Notes: generated by a model from the sequence alone, not told the origin. A DNA stretch of 64,000 nt from Comamonas sp. BIGb0124 (GCF_003752175.1 NZ_RJVF01000008.1:62001-126000); one strand, 5' to 3'. Counted from the stretch's first letter, positions 1 through 8,598 are shown. Numbers and translations: made by a program.

Positions 1-695
1 GCCTGCGGCGCATTGCCGGCGATGGCCGCCACGCAGAGCTCATGCATCAGGCGCGGTGCCACGTTGGCCGTCACGCTCACGTTGCCATGGCCGCCGCAGA
101 GCATCAGCGCCACGGCCGTGGGGTCGTCGCCCGAGTAGATGCCGAAGCCTTCGGGTGCTTCCTTGATCAGCCACTGGGCCCGTTCGATGTTGCCGGTGGC
201 TTCCTTGACGCCGACGATGCCCGGCACCTGGGCCAGACGCAGCACGGTGTGGTGCTGCATGTCGGCGACGGTGCGGCCGGGCACGTTGTACAGCATGATG
301 GGCAGGTCGCCCACGGCTTCGGCAATGGCCTTGAAATGCTGATACTGGCCTTCTTGCGTCGGCTTGTTGTAGTAGGGGACCACCTGCAACTGGCAGTCGG
401 CACCCACGCCGCGCGCGTACTTGGCCAGTTCGATGGCTTCGGCGGTGGAGTTCGCGCCGCAGCCGGCCATGATGGGCACGCGTTTGGCAGCCTGCTCGAC
501 CGACACGCGGATGATCTCGCAGTGTTCTTCGACATTGACGGTGGGCGACTCGCCCGTGGTACCGACCACGCCGATGCAGTCGGTTCCTTCGGCAATGTGC
601 CAGTCGATGAGCTTGCGCAAAGCCGGATAGTCAACGCTACCGTCTTCGTGCAAGGGAGTGGTCAGAGCAACGATGCTGCCTGTGATGAGTGTCAT
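1..695 (-). CDS. dapA: 4-hydroxy-tetrahydrodipicolinate synthase, 3' end outside window
   Basis: DapA condenses pyruvate with aspartate semialdehyde in the cytoplasm, the first committed step of lysine and diaminopimelate synthesis. About 231 codons are present from an ATG at 695; the C-terminal fifth or so lies left of the window. Visible family marks are the GTTGES substrate loop (residues 45-50), Tyr136 in LYNVPGRT and the Schiff-base Lys164 in VGVKEATGN, at almost the positions known for the E. coli enzyme (Tyr133, Lys161). Assignment is secure. The gene is separated by 114 bp from the upstream methyltransferase on the same strand, so it could be read from that operon or from its own promoter. 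Confidence 0.96.
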   Translation of the reverse strand, partial: MTLITGSIVALTTPLHEDGSVDYPALRKLIDWHIAEGTDCIGVVGTTGESPTVNVEEHCEIIRVSVEQAAKRVPIMAGCGANSTAEAIELAKYARGVGADCQLQVVPYYNKPTQEGQYQHFKAIAEAVGDLPIMLYNVPGRTVADMQHHTVLRLAQVPGIVGVKEATGNIERAQWLIKEAPEGFGIYSGDDPTAVALMLCGGHGNVSVTANVAPRLMHELCVAAIAGNAPQ

Positions 696-809
696 GTTCT
701 CGGGTCGTCTGTTGAAACACCAGTCGAGCATTCTACCCAGTGCCGCCGCCCGGCTGGCGGGTATGCCGTACTGGGGGACGCTTGGGCGGCGTTCGGTGTT
801 CCAGTAGCT

Positions 810-1391
810 CTAGAGTGAATATCGACGGGCAGGTTCCCCGCTTTGCGCAGCTTTGCTTTCGCGAACGGCGGCGATACGCTGGATGAAGCGTCCGGGCGGT
901 GCCTCGAAACCGTCTTCGTAGGCCACGACCCGAAGGCCTGCACGAGCGGCGTGAAGCAGCAGTTCGCCGGGTTGCAGAAGGAAGTCGGGGCGGCTGGGTT
1001 TGCCGATGCCGGCGTGGTCGCGCGTGAAAGTTTCGTAAATCAGGACACCGTCTTCGGCAAGGCTGTCGGCCAGCGCCGGGAGCAAGGGGCGCCACAGGTA
1101 ATGGGTGACGACGACCAGGTCGAAACGCCGGCCCCCGAAAGGCCAGGGGGCCTGCTCCAGGTCGCTGCACACCAGCCTGGACGACGGAAGGCCGGGCAGG
1201 GCCTGCTGCAGCGAGGCGATGGCCTGCGCGTCGCGGTCCACCGCATGCAGGCCGAAACCCGACTGCGCCAGCCATCGTGCGTGGCGGCCACTGCCGCAGG
1301 CGACATCCAGGGCGTCGCCGCCGGGCCGTGCCAGAGCCGCCCATCGCACCACCCAGGGCGAAGCCGGCATACCCGTCGATCCGACATGCAT
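810..1391 (-). CDS. class I SAM-dependent methyltransferase, substrate unknown
   Basis: A 193-residue single-domain protein. The S-adenosylmethionine loop is seen as LDVACGSGRHARWLA near residue 30, followed by an acidic residue ending strand 2 (AVDRD) and a VVVTHYLWRPLL motif IV region. This is the Rossmann-type methyltransferase fold, resembling small TehB/UbiE-like enzymes, but nothing names the substrate. The ATG at 1391 overlaps the TGA of the upstream membrane gene by one base (TGATG), so translation is probably coupled and this start is preferred over the internal Met eight codons in. The longer open frame continuing upstream runs antisense-like through the membrane gene and is not needed. 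Confidence 0.8.
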   Translation of the reverse strand: MHVGSTGMPASPWVVRWAALARPGGDALDVACGSGRHARWLAQSGFGLHAVDRDAQAIASLQQALPGLPSSRLVCSDLEQAPWPFGGRRFDLVVVTHYLWRPLLPALADSLAEDGVLIYETFTRDHAGIGKPSRPDFLLQPGELLLHAARAGLRVVAYEDGFEAPPGRFIQRIAAVRESKAAQSGEPARRYSL

Positions 1392-1597
1392 CAGCGCACG
1401 CTCCCGCCGAAACACGACCACATCTGCTGCCCCAGCGTGAGGACCAGATCCGGCCGGGTGTACAGCATGAAGACTGCGCCCAGCACCAGACCGGCCAACA
1501 GCCACAGCGTGGCCGGCAGCCACCGGCGGTGGCCAGGGGCGACCGCCTGAAGGCGGGGTGGGTCCGCCGCGGAGGGCGAGGTGTTCAATCGAGGCAT
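1391..1597 (-). CDS. small single-pass membrane protein
   Basis: A 68-residue protein starting at ATG 1597. It has a basic, proline-rich N-terminus (RRW before the helix), one strong hydrophobic segment at about residues 30-46 (LPATLWLLAGLVLGAVFML), and a short tail, so it should sit in the inner membrane with a single helix. It is not a family I can name. The gene ends in a TGATG overlap with the methyltransferase, so the two are likely translated together and may act together. Upstream is the end of an MFS gene 41 bp away on the same strand. Confidence 0.6.
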   Translation of the reverse strand: MPRLNTSPSAADPPRLQAVAPGHRRWLPATLWLLAGLVLGAVFMLYTRPDLVLTLGQQMWSCFGGSVR

Positions 1598-1638
1598 GGC
1601 AAGGGTTCCCGGGGTTGATGCAGGCTCTGTCCGCGATC

Positions 1639-2895
1639 TCAGGCGGCCGCCGCGGTGGCTGTCGGGCGTGCGATGGGGGCCTCGCGCACGCCCAGGTTGA
1701 CGCCGGCGGCCAGCACGCCCAGCGCAATGGACAGCAGCCACACGATGTCGTAGCTGCCGGTCTGGTCGTACAGCACACCGCCCAGCCATACGCCCAGGAA
1801 GCTGCCGACCTGGTGGCTGAAGAACACGAAGCCGCCCAGCATGGAGAGGTGGCGCACGCCGAATATCTGTGCAACCAGGGCATTGGTGGGCGGTACGGTC
1901 GACAACCAGAGGAAACCCATGACCGCCGAGAAGATGTAGACCGAGAGGTCGGTGAGCGGGACGGCCAGGAAGACGGCGATGGCGATCGACCGCGCGCCGT
2001 AGATGAACGCCAGGATGTTCTTCTTGGCCAGGCGCTGGCCCAGCGAGCCCGCGATGTAGCTGCCGAACACGTTGAACAGGCCGATCAGCGCCAATGCGTA
2101 GCTGGCGACCTGGGGCGAGAGGCCGTGGTCGCGCAGGTAGCTGGGCATGTGCACGCCGATGAACACCACCTGGAAACCGCAGACGAAGTAGCCGGCCATC
2201 AGCAACTGGAAGCTGCGGTAGCCGGCGGCTTCGCGCAAGGCCTCGACGATGCCTTGTTTGGGAATGGCCCCGGCGCTCGGGCTGCCGGCTCCACCGGCCG
2301 GCGACGATACCGGTTCACGCAGTCCGAGGGCCAGCGGCATGATCACGAGCACCACGACGGCCAGTGCCAGCAGGGCGCCTTGCCAGCCCAACTGGTCGAT
2401 CAGCAGTCCCTCCACGGGAACCATGAGGAACTGTCCGAAAGAGCCCGCGGCCGCCGTGACGCCCATCGCCCAAGAGCGGCGTTCGGGCGGAATCTGCCGT
2501 CCGACGATGCCGTAGATGACGGCATAGGTGGTGCCGGCCTGGGCCATGCCGATGAGCACGCCGGCGGTCAGCGCGAACATCGTCGGGCTGGTGGACAGGG
2601 ACATCCCGGCAAGGCCGATGGCATACAGCACCGCACCGGCCAGCAGCACCCGGAAGCCGCCGAAACGATCGGCCGCCATGCCGGCGAAGATGCCGAATAC
2701 ACCCCAGGAAAGGTTCTGGATGGCCAGCGCGAAGGCAAAGGTCTCGCGGGTCCAGCCCTGTTCCTGCGTGATGGGTTGCAGCCACAGGCCGAAGCCGTGC
2801 CGGATGCCCATGGACATCGTGACGATGGTGGCGCCGCACAGCAGGACCTGCAGCATGCCGAGGCGCCGGGTCGAGGAGGTCGAATCGTTGATCAT
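1639..2895 (-). CDS. MFS transporter
   Basis: A 418-residue major facilitator superfamily carrier with about twelve hydrophobic helices and the loop 2-3 signature at GMAADRFGGFRVLL near residue 75. The N-terminal half (GIRHGFGLWLQPITQEQGWTR region) resembles oxalate/formate-antiporter-like and monocarboxylate-like MFS members of Burkholderiales. The substrate cannot be read from sequence. Its start lies 54 bp after the stop of the aldehyde dehydrogenase on the same strand, so a simple inference is that it imports the compound, or a precursor of it, that the dehydrogenase oxidises. Confidence 0.85.
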   Translation of the reverse strand: MINDSTSSTRRLGMLQVLLCGATIVTMSMGIRHGFGLWLQPITQEQGWTRETFAFALAIQNLSWGVFGIFAGMAADRFGGFRVLLAGAVLYAIGLAGMSLSTSPTMFALTAGVLIGMAQAGTTYAVIYGIVGRQIPPERRSWAMGVTAAAGSFGQFLMVPVEGLLIDQLGWQGALLALAVVVLVIMPLALGLREPVSSPAGGAGSPSAGAIPKQGIVEALREAAGYRSFQLLMAGYFVCGFQVVFIGVHMPSYLRDHGLSPQVASYALALIGLFNVFGSYIAGSLGQRLAKKNILAFIYGARSIAIAVFLAVPLTDLSVYIFSAVMGFLWLSTVPPTNALVAQIFGVRHLSMLGGFVFFSHQVGSFLGVWLGGVLYDQTGSYDIVWLLSIALGVLAAGVNLGVREAPIARPTATAAAA

Positions 2896-2949
2896 GGAGA
2901 GGAAGGCGTGTTGTTATGTCGTTGTGGTGTCTGGGCGAGTCCGCGGATC

Positions 2950-4383
2950 TCAGTCGTGGCGGATGGCCACCGTCTTGAGTGTGGTGAAGCCGTAGAGGGC
3001 TTCGAAACCCTTCTCTCGCCCGTAACCGCTCGACTTCACCCCGCCGAAGGGGAGTTCGACGCCGCCGCCGGCGCCGTAGTTGTTGATGAAGACCTGGCCG
3101 CTGTGGATCGCCCGGGCCATGCGCAGTTGCCGGCCGCCGTCGCGGGTCCATACCCCGGCGACCAGCCCGAACCGGGTGGCATTGGCGAGCTCGACGGCCT
3201 GCTCGTCGTCCCGGAAGGGCATGGCGGCCAGCACCGGTCCGAAGACTTCCTCCTGTGCCAGGCGGTGGTCCGGCGGGACATCGCGCAGCAGCGTCGGCAC
3301 TTGATAGAAGCCGGATTCGGGGGCGTCGTCGGCGATCTGGCCCTGCGCCACCATGGGGATGCCTGCGACCTGGGCGTCGGACAGGAAATCCCACACCCGC
3401 TGCTGCTGGCTGGCGCGGATCAGCGGACCGAGATCCAGGTCCAGCGCCGCCGGTCCGACGCGCAGGGATTCGAACACCTTGCCGAGCCGGGCCAGCACGT
3501 CCTCGTAGATGGGCTGGGCGATCAGCAGGCGCGAGCCGGCCGAACAGGTCTGGCCCGCGTTCTGCACGATGGCATTGACCACGGCCGGAATGGCGCGGTC
3601 CAGGTCGGCGTCCTCGAAGAGGATCTGGGGGCTCTTGCCGCCGAGTTCGAGCGTGACCGGGCAATGGCGCTCTGCCGCTGCCTGCTGGATCAGCGTGCCG
3701 ACGGTGGGACTGCCGGTGAAGCTGATGTGGTCGATGCCCGGGTGGCGGGCCAGTGCATCGCCCACTTCATGGCCCAGGCCGGTGACGATGTTGATGGCCC
3801 CTGCCGGGAAACCGGCCTGCGCGGCGAGTTCGGCCACGCGCAGCAGCGACAGGCATGCATCCTCGCTGGGCTTGACCACGCAGGTGTTGCCGGCGGCCAG
3901 TGCAGCACCCACGCTGCGCCCGAAGATCTGCATGGGGTAGTTCCACGGGATGACATGCCCCGTGACGCCATGGGGCTCGTGCCACGTCAGCACGCTGTAG
4001 CCCTGCTGATACGGTAGGGTCTCGCCGTGCAGCTTGTCGGCCGCGCCGGCGTAGAACTCGAAGTAGCGGGCCAGAGCCTGCGCGTCGGCGCGAGCCTGCC
4101 GCGTCGGTTTGCCGCAGTCTCGCTGCTCGATGGCGGCGAGTTCATCCGCGTGCTCGGTCACGAGCTGAGACAGCCTGTACAGCAGGCGGCCGCGCTCGAC
4201 GGCGCTGGTGCTGCGCCAGGTGGCATAGAGGCACTGCTGCGCCGCACCCACTGCGTCGTGCAGGTCGGCGGGCGAGCTGCGCTGGATTTCGTCATAGGGC
4301 TGACCGTCCGACGGGTCGATGACGGGCAGCGTGCGTCCCGAGAGGGAAGGCACCTGGGCATTGGCGATGAAGTTGAACTGCAT
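2950..4383 (-). CDS. NAD(P)-dependent aldehyde dehydrogenase
   Basis: A full-length 477-residue member of the aldehyde dehydrogenase superfamily, which oxidises aldehydes to acids in the cytoplasm. Seen directly: the PWN oxyanion/cofactor motif (147-149), Lys171 in VVKPSE, the FTGS cofactor-binding turn (222-225), the general base Glu246 in LELGGKSP and the catalytic Cys280 in NAGQTCSAG. The sequence looks closest to the betaine-aldehyde/4-aminobutyraldehyde/vanillin-type groups, but the substrate is not determined. It is first in a two-gene unit with the MFS carrier. The 284-bp region upstream separates it from the divergent RlpA-like gene. Confidence 0.9.
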   Translation of the reverse strand: MQFNFIANAQVPSLSGRTLPVIDPSDGQPYDEIQRSSPADLHDAVGAAQQCLYATWRSTSAVERGRLLYRLSQLVTEHADELAAIEQRDCGKPTRQARADAQALARYFEFYAGAADKLHGETLPYQQGYSVLTWHEPHGVTGHVIPWNYPMQIFGRSVGAALAAGNTCVVKPSEDACLSLLRVAELAAQAGFPAGAINIVTGLGHEVGDALARHPGIDHISFTGSPTVGTLIQQAAAERHCPVTLELGGKSPQILFEDADLDRAIPAVVNAIVQNAGQTCSAGSRLLIAQPIYEDVLARLGKVFESLRVGPAALDLDLGPLIRASQQQRVWDFLSDAQVAGIPMVAQGQIADDAPESGFYQVPTLLRDVPPDHRLAQEEVFGPVLAAMPFRDDEQAVELANATRFGLVAGVWTRDGGRQLRMARAIHSGQVFINNYGAGGGVELPFGGVKSSGYGREKGFEALYGFTTLKTVAIRHD

Positions 4384-4440
4384 GGCAAATCTCGAGTCAA
4401 TCTGAGGCCCCCGCAGTGTGCACCCGTTAGGAATATTTTG

Positions 4441-4464
4441 CAGCTTCCGTTATGGTGGAAGCTG
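4441..4464. promoter_or_regulatory. inverted repeat in divergent promoter region
   Basis: Between the divergent aldehyde dehydrogenase and RlpA-like genes there is a perfect 8-bp inverted repeat, CAGCTTCC with its complement GGAAGCTG around an 8-base spacer. A second small dyad, CTATG-AAAAA-CATAG, lies at 4526-4540 in an AT-rich patch. Either could be an operator; no cognate regulator gene is adjacent. Confidence 0.3.
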
Positions 4465-4667
4465 GCGGGCGCTGCTGGATGATTGAAAAATCGGCTGCGC
4501 GGGCTCTGTAAATCTTTATCTTAAGCTATGAAAAACATAGAATCGAAGTTCACTGCACGTGAACATTTTGGCTTCGGCCTGTCCGTTGCGCGACCCATGA
4601 TCGCGGCTGGCGTGGCAGCCGGGGCACATGGCCCATGAGCCGGCGGCGCGCTGGTCGCGCCTGTCCG

Positions 4668-5534
4668 ATGGTCTTTTTTTCGCCGTTCAAGTTCTCTCTC
4701 AAGGCCGTCCCGGCTTGTGTATTGGGTCTGTCCCTCATGGGCACGACAGGCCATGCGGCCGAAGCCGGCTCCGTGCCGGCCAGTCAGTGGCTTTCACGGC
4801 TGAGCCAGGACTCGACCAAGGTGTACGAGTCCGGGCATCCGTCTGCATTCGACCGGCTCTCGGCTCGCAATGCCTCCGAACGGCTGGCTTCGCCGCTGGC
4901 GGTGCAAAGGCGGACTGAAGCGCCACCCCTGCCTACTGCAGCCCAGGCAACCGCCCCTGCAAAGAAGAGCGGTGTGGCCTCGGCTCCCGGCAAAGGCAAG
5001 TCCGAATCCCGGTGGTCGGCCTCCGGTGAACCCGCCGCGGGTACCGTGGGCAAGACGGCGTCCCTGGTCAGCCAGGCCCAGAGCAAAGCGGCCCAGATGC
5101 AGCCGGGTCGGGCGGTGCAGAATGCCCGCACCACCCGACTGAGCCAGGCCGAGCAAGACAAGCTGCATCGCGCAGACTTGCGGGCGGCTCTGGCCGAAGG
5201 CCGCATCGGCACCCGTGAGCGCGGAACCGCCAGTTGGTATGCCAACAGCCTGCACGGTCTGCCGACATCCACCGGCGAGCCTTACGACCGGCATGCCCTG
5301 ACTGCCGCCCATCCCACGCTGCCCATGGGCACCTGGGTGAAAGTGACGCGCTCGGACTCCCGGCGCAGCGTCGTCGTGCGCGTCAACGACCGCGGTCCTC
5401 ACGTCAAGCGCCGTATTCTCGACCTGAGTTACCAGGCTGCCCGCACGCTGGGCATCGTCAACAGCGGCACGGCCCAGGTGGTGATGGAAGTGTTGCCCGA
5501 TCAGGGCCAGCAACGGGTCGCGTCGGCCAATTGA
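4668..5534 (+). CDS. RlpA-like septal ring protein with double-psi beta-barrel
   Basis: RlpA proteins bind or cleave glycan strands lacking peptide stems at the division septum. From ATG 4668 the product is 288 residues: a signal peptide (basic start, hydrophobic core ACVLGLSLMG, cleavage after GHA near residue 30), a long alanine/serine/lysine-rich linker to about residue 175, and a C-terminal double-psi beta-barrel (about 181-263) with the family marks ERGTASWYA and VNDRGP. No lipobox is seen, unlike many RlpA proteins, and no SPOR domain follows, so it is a short secreted form. An upstream in-frame ATG at 4635 would put eleven residues before the signal peptide and is less likely. Confidence 0.8.
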   Translation: MVFFSPFKFSLKAVPACVLGLSLMGTTGHAAEAGSVPASQWLSRLSQDSTKVYESGHPSAFDRLSARNASERLASPLAVQRRTEAPPLPTAAQATAPAKKSGVASAPGKGKSESRWSASGEPAAGTVGKTASLVSQAQSKAAQMQPGRAVQNARTTRLSQAEQDKLHRADLRAALAEGRIGTRERGTASWYANSLHGLPTSTGEPYDRHALTAAHPTLPMGTWVKVTRSDSRRSVVVRVNDRGPHVKRRILDLSYQAARTLGIVNSGTAQVVMEVLPDQGQQRVASAN

Positions 5535-5560
5535 GCGGCCCGTTCAACGGGGATCGAACG

Positions 5561-5609
5561 GCCAACTGCCAACTGCCAATTGCCAATTGCCAATTGCTCA
5601 TTGTCAATG
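5561..5609. repeat. heptanucleotide tandem repeat
   Basis: Seven consecutive 7-base units just after the RlpA-like gene: GCCAACT twice, GCCAATT three times, then two decayed units (GCTCATT, GTCAATG). The tract is non-coding, lies 26 bp after the stop and 88 bp before the convergent vapC-like stop. Its unit number is likely to vary between strains by slippage. Confidence 0.8.
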
Positions 5610-5696
5610 GCGGAATGAAGTGCGGATGGCGCCGCCGATCGGTCTGTCGGGCGAGCCACGGATGACGGGGCGCTCGAGGACCGGCGAGGTGTGGCC

Positions 5697-6131
5697 TCAA
5701 GCGCCCGACACGGGCTGTCGCCAGTCTTCCCGGCGAAGGCCGGGGACGGTGTCGAACGCGGCATCGGCGCTGACCAACGGCAGTTCGGCCGACAGCGCAT
5801 GGGCGGCCAGCATCAGATCGTGTTCGCCCAGCGCCAGTTCGCCACGGCGCACCAGGCCGCGGCACTGCACGTAGCGGCTGGCCGCAGCCTGATCCCAGGG
5901 CAGGATCTCCACCCAGCGAAAGAACTCGTCCAGCACATCGGCGACCCGTGTGTACCGGTCGCCGTGTGCCTGGGCCAGCCGGTCGACGCTCTCGAGCAGC
6001 GCGGCCTGGGTCACCACCGAAATCCCCAACCGCGGAACGTCCAGCGCCAGCAGGTGGGCCCGCAGGTGCGGCGAGGCACCGGTGATCAGATCCCGCGCCG
6101 TGGCCGTGTGCAGCAGCCAGGCGGGCGTCAT
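5697..6131 (-). CDS. VapC-like PIN-domain toxin with altered active site
   Basis: A 144-residue PIN-domain protein coded directly after a VapB-type antitoxin, its ATG overlapping the antitoxin stop by four bases (ATGA). VapC toxins are Mg-dependent RNases that cut tRNA or rRNA using four conserved acidic residues. The third and fourth are visible (Asp in GEHDLMLAAHA, Asp in SADAAFDTVPGL). The first, normally Asp in an LLDTN motif, reads LLHTAT here (His8), and the Glu of the usual T-E-A-E-L motif reads TQAALLES. The fold and pairing are clear, but RNase activity may be weakened or lost. Confidence 0.8.
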   Translation of the reverse strand: MTPAWLLHTATARDLITGASPHLRAHLLALDVPRLGISVVTQAALLESVDRLAQAHGDRYTRVADVLDEFFRWVEILPWDQAAASRYVQCRGLVRRGELALGEHDLMLAAHALSAELPLVSADAAFDTVPGLRREDWRQPVSGA

Positions 6132-6397
6132 GGCGCGACGGGCGCCGTTGCGCCCAGGGCTGAAGAGGGCGGCTCCGTCGCGGTGGAGGAGCCGAACTCC
6201 GCCATCCATCCGGCCGGGTAGCCGGCGCCATCGGCCACGGCAAAGAACTCGCGCCAGTCGCACGGACGGCGCGACAGCACCACGTCACCCGTCACCGGAT
6301 CGCGTCGGATGTAGACCTCGTCGGTGTCGAAACGAAATTCGGCCGGCAGGCGCACGGCCTGGCTGCGGCCGGTCATGAATGTCTTGGCAGTCTGCAT
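6128..6397 (-). CDS. VapB-type antitoxin, AbrB/SpoVT fold
   Basis: An 89-residue antitoxin expected to bind DNA through an N-terminal swapped-hairpin (AbrB-like) domain and to neutralise the PIN protein through its C-terminus. The marks KTFMTGRSQAVRLPAEFRF and DEVYIRRDPVTGDVV are characteristic of proteobacterial VapB proteins. The C-terminal tail after WREFFAVAD is longer and more Ala/Pro/Ser-rich than usual. It is first in the two-gene unit, overlapping the toxin gene by four bases. Its promoter region holds tandem AT-rich repeats, the likely site of autoregulation. Confidence 0.85.
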   Translation of the reverse strand: MQTAKTFMTGRSQAVRLPAEFRFDTDEVYIRRDPVTGDVVLSRRPCDWREFFAVADGAGYPAGWMAEFGSSTATEPPSSALGATAPVAP

Positions 6398-6419
6398 CGC
6401 AATGTATTCTTGATAATCT

Positions 6420-6450
6420 TATATCAATGATATATATCCTGATATATACC
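6420..6450. promoter_or_regulatory. probable vapBC operator: palindrome and tandem repeats
   Basis: Starting 23 bp before the antitoxin ATG is a 15-bp palindrome, TATATCA-A-TGATATA (6420-6434), which runs into two tandem copies of TGATATATATCC / TGATATATACC (6428-6439, 6440-6450). Such dyads in the vapB leader are the usual binding sites of the VapB-VapC complex, and the AT-richness also fits a -10 region. Confidence 0.5.
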
Positions 6451-6490
6451 AAACAAACGGGTCTTGTGCAAAGGTGTGAGGCGGTAGCCT

Positions 6491-6510
6491 GGGGTTAATC
6501 CCCGCAGGGG
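6491..6510 (+). promoter_or_regulatory. mutually exclusive GGGG/CCCC stems in adhC leader
   Basis: The leader before adhC contains GGGG-TTAAT-CCCC followed by GCA-GGGG, so the same CCCC can pair with either G-run. This could be an attenuation element or chance in GC-rich DNA. No FrmR-type regulator gene is near. Confidence 0.2.
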
Positions 6511-6599
6511 TTGGGAAATTCTCCGTCAGTCGTTACAAACGGGGGATACGGCCTCCCGCGGCCGTTCATTGCATTGTCGTTATCTGAACAAGGATACCC

Positions 6600-7718
6600 A
6601 TGAAGACCCAAGCCGCAGTCGCCTGGAAAGCCGGCGCCCCCCTGACCATCGAAACAGTCGACCTCGACGGTCCCCGCGCGGGTGAGGTCCTGGTCGAGAT
6701 CAAGGCCACCGGCATCTGCCATACCGACTACTACACCCTCTCGGGCGCGGATCCCGAGGGCCTGTTTCCCGCCATTCTGGGACACGAAGGCGCGGGCGTC
6801 GTGGTCGACGTGGGCCCGGGCGTGACGACGCTCGAGAAGGGCGACCATGTCATTCCGCTCTACACGCCGGAATGCCGCCAGTGCAAGTTCTGCCTGAGCC
6901 GCAAGACCAATCTCTGCCAACTGATTCGCGGCACGCAGGGCAAGGGCCTGATGCCCGATGCCACCAGCCGCTTCAGTCTCAACGGCGAGCCGATCCTGCA
7001 CTACATGGGAACCTCGACTTTCGCCAACCACACCGTGGTGCCCGAGATCGCGCTGGCCAAGATCCGCAAGGACGCGCCGTTCGACAAGGTCTGCTACATC
7101 GGCTGCGGCGTGACCACCGGCCTGGGCGCCGTGCTGTTCACCGCCAAGGTCGAAGCCGGTGCCAATGTGGTGGTGTTCGGCCTGGGGGGCATCGGCCTCA
7201 ACGTCATCCAGGGCGCCAAGATGGTGGGTGCCGACAAGATCATCGGCGTCGACATCAACCCCTCGCGCGAAAGCATGGCCCGCCAGTTCGGCATGACCCA
7301 CTTCCTCAATCCCAAGGACATCGAGGCGGCAGGCGGCAACATCGTCGAGGCGATCCAGCAACTCACCGACGGCGGTGCCGACTACAGCTTCGAGTGCATC
7401 GGCAACACCAAGGTCATGCGCCAGGCGCTGGAATGCACCCACAAGGGCTGGGGCCAGAGCGTGATCATCGGCGTGGCCGAAGCGGGCGCAGAAATCAGCA
7501 CCCGGCCATTCCAGCTTGTGACGGGCCGTGAGTGGAAGGGTTCCGCTTTCGGCGGCGCACGGGGCCGCACCGATGTGCCCAAGATCGTCGACTGGTACAT
7601 GGAAGGCAAGATCGACATCGACAGCCTGATCACCCACACCATGCCGCTGGCCGATATCAACAAGGGTTTCGATCTGATGAAGCGCGGCGAATCGATTCGC
7701 GGCGTGGTCGTCTACTGA
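6600..7718 (+). CDS. adhC: S-(hydroxymethyl)glutathione dehydrogenase (class III alcohol dehydrogenase)
   Basis: This zinc enzyme oxidises the spontaneous adduct of formaldehyde and glutathione to S-formylglutathione with NAD; it can also reduce S-nitrosoglutathione. The 372-residue length is standard. Visible: the catalytic zinc ligands Cys40 (GICHTD), His62-Glu63 (GHEGAG) and the Cys in [11 protein letters not shown], the four structural zinc cysteines in ECRQCKFC...NLC, and the [12 protein letters not shown] cofactor loop. The gene is 16 bp upstream of fghA, the next enzyme, in a two-gene formaldehyde detoxification operon. The symbol frmA is also used for this family. Confidence 0.96.
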   Translation: MKTQAAVAWKAGAPLTIETVDLDGPRAGEVLVEIKATGICHTDYYTLSGADPEGLFPAILGHEGAGVVVDVGPGVTTLEKGDHVIPLYTPECRQCKFCLSRKTNLCQLIRGTQGKGLMPDATSRFSLNGEPILHYMGTSTFANHTVVPEIALAKIRKDAPFDKVCYIGCGVTTGLGAVLFTAKVEAGANVVVFGLGGIGLNVIQGAKMVGADKIIGVDINPSRESMARQFGMTHFLNPKDIEAAGGNIVEAIQQLTDGGADYSFECIGNTKVMRQALECTHKGWGQSVIIGVAEAGAEISTRPFQLVTGREWKGSAFGGARGRTDVPKIVDWYMEGKIDIDSLITHTMPLADINKGFDLMKRGESIRGVVVY

Positions 7719-7734
7719 TTCCGGAGACCCGAGC

Positions 7735-8598
7735 ATGAGCCTGGAACTCATCGGCAGCCATGCCTGTTTTGGCGGCGAACAACGGTTTTACCGCCATGAC
7801 TCCCGAGAGATCGGGTTGCCCATGCGGTTTGCCGTGTTCCTGCCGGCGCAGGCCCTCGGCGAGCCATCGCGACGTGTGCCGGCCTTGATGTTTCTGGCCG
7901 GCCTGACCTGCACCGAAGAAACCGCGACGATCAAGGCCGGTGCCCAGCGGCTGGCCGCCGAGCACGGTCTGGCGCTGATCATGCCCGATACCAGTCCGCG
8001 CGGAGCGGGCGTGGAAGGCGAATCGGACGCGTGGGATTTCGGCGTGGGCGCAGGTTTTTATCTGGATGCCACCCAGCAGCCCTGGTCCAAGCACTGGCGC
8101 ATGGAGAGCTACATCGTCGAGGAACTGCGTGAATTGCTGGGCGCCGAGTTGCCCATCGATCTGGCGCGCCTGGGCCTGACCGGCCACTCCATGGGCGGAC
8201 ACGGTGCGCTGACGCTGGCCTTGCGGCATCCCGGCTTGTTCAAGACGGTATCCGCCTTTGCGCCGATCTGTGCGCCCACGGCCTGTCCGTGGGGCCACAA
8301 GGCGTTCACGGGGTATTTGGGCGAAGACCGCAGTGCCTGGGCGGCTCATGACGCCACGCAACTGATGGCCGCGCAGGCGCAGGCGCCTTATCCGCAGGGC
8401 ATCCTGATCGACCAGGGCCTGGCCGACAACTTCCTGGCCGAGCAACTGCATCCGCATCTGTTCGAGCAAGCCTGTGCCGGCGTGGGTCAGCCGCTGACCC
8501 TGCGCCGCCATGCCGGCTACGACCACGGCTACTACTTCATCGGCACCTTCATGGCCGATCATCTGCTGCACCACGCGCGCGGATTGACCGCCGCGTGA
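7735..8598 (+). CDS. fghA: S-formylglutathione hydrolase
   Basis: This serine esterase of the alpha/beta-hydrolase (esterase D) family releases formate and glutathione from S-formylglutathione, finishing formaldehyde detoxification in the cytoplasm. The 287-residue length is standard. The nucleophile elbow is GHSMGG with Ser152, the histidine lies in AGYDHGYYFI near the C-terminus, and the acid is in the IDQGLADNFL region. The N-terminal LIGSHACFGGEQRFYRHDS block and AGLTCTEE are diagnostic of the family. A ribosome binding site (GGAGA) sits in the 16-bp gap after adhC. Confidence 0.96.
   Translation: MSLELIGSHACFGGEQRFYRHDSREIGLPMRFAVFLPAQALGEPSRRVPALMFLAGLTCTEETATIKAGAQRLAAEHGLALIMPDTSPRGAGVEGESDAWDFGVGAGFYLDATQQPWSKHWRMESYIVEELRELLGAELPIDLARLGLTGHSMGGHGALTLALRHPGLFKTVSAFAPICAPTACPWGHKAFTGYLGEDRSAWAAHDATQLMAAQAQAPYPQGILIDQGLADNFLAEQLHPHLFEQACAGVGQPLTLRRHAGYDHGYYFIGTFMADHLLHHARGLTAA

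Noticed and set aside
5561-5609. CRISPR array or plasmid iteron
   Set aside because: The unit is only 7 bases with no spacers, and no replication gene is near.
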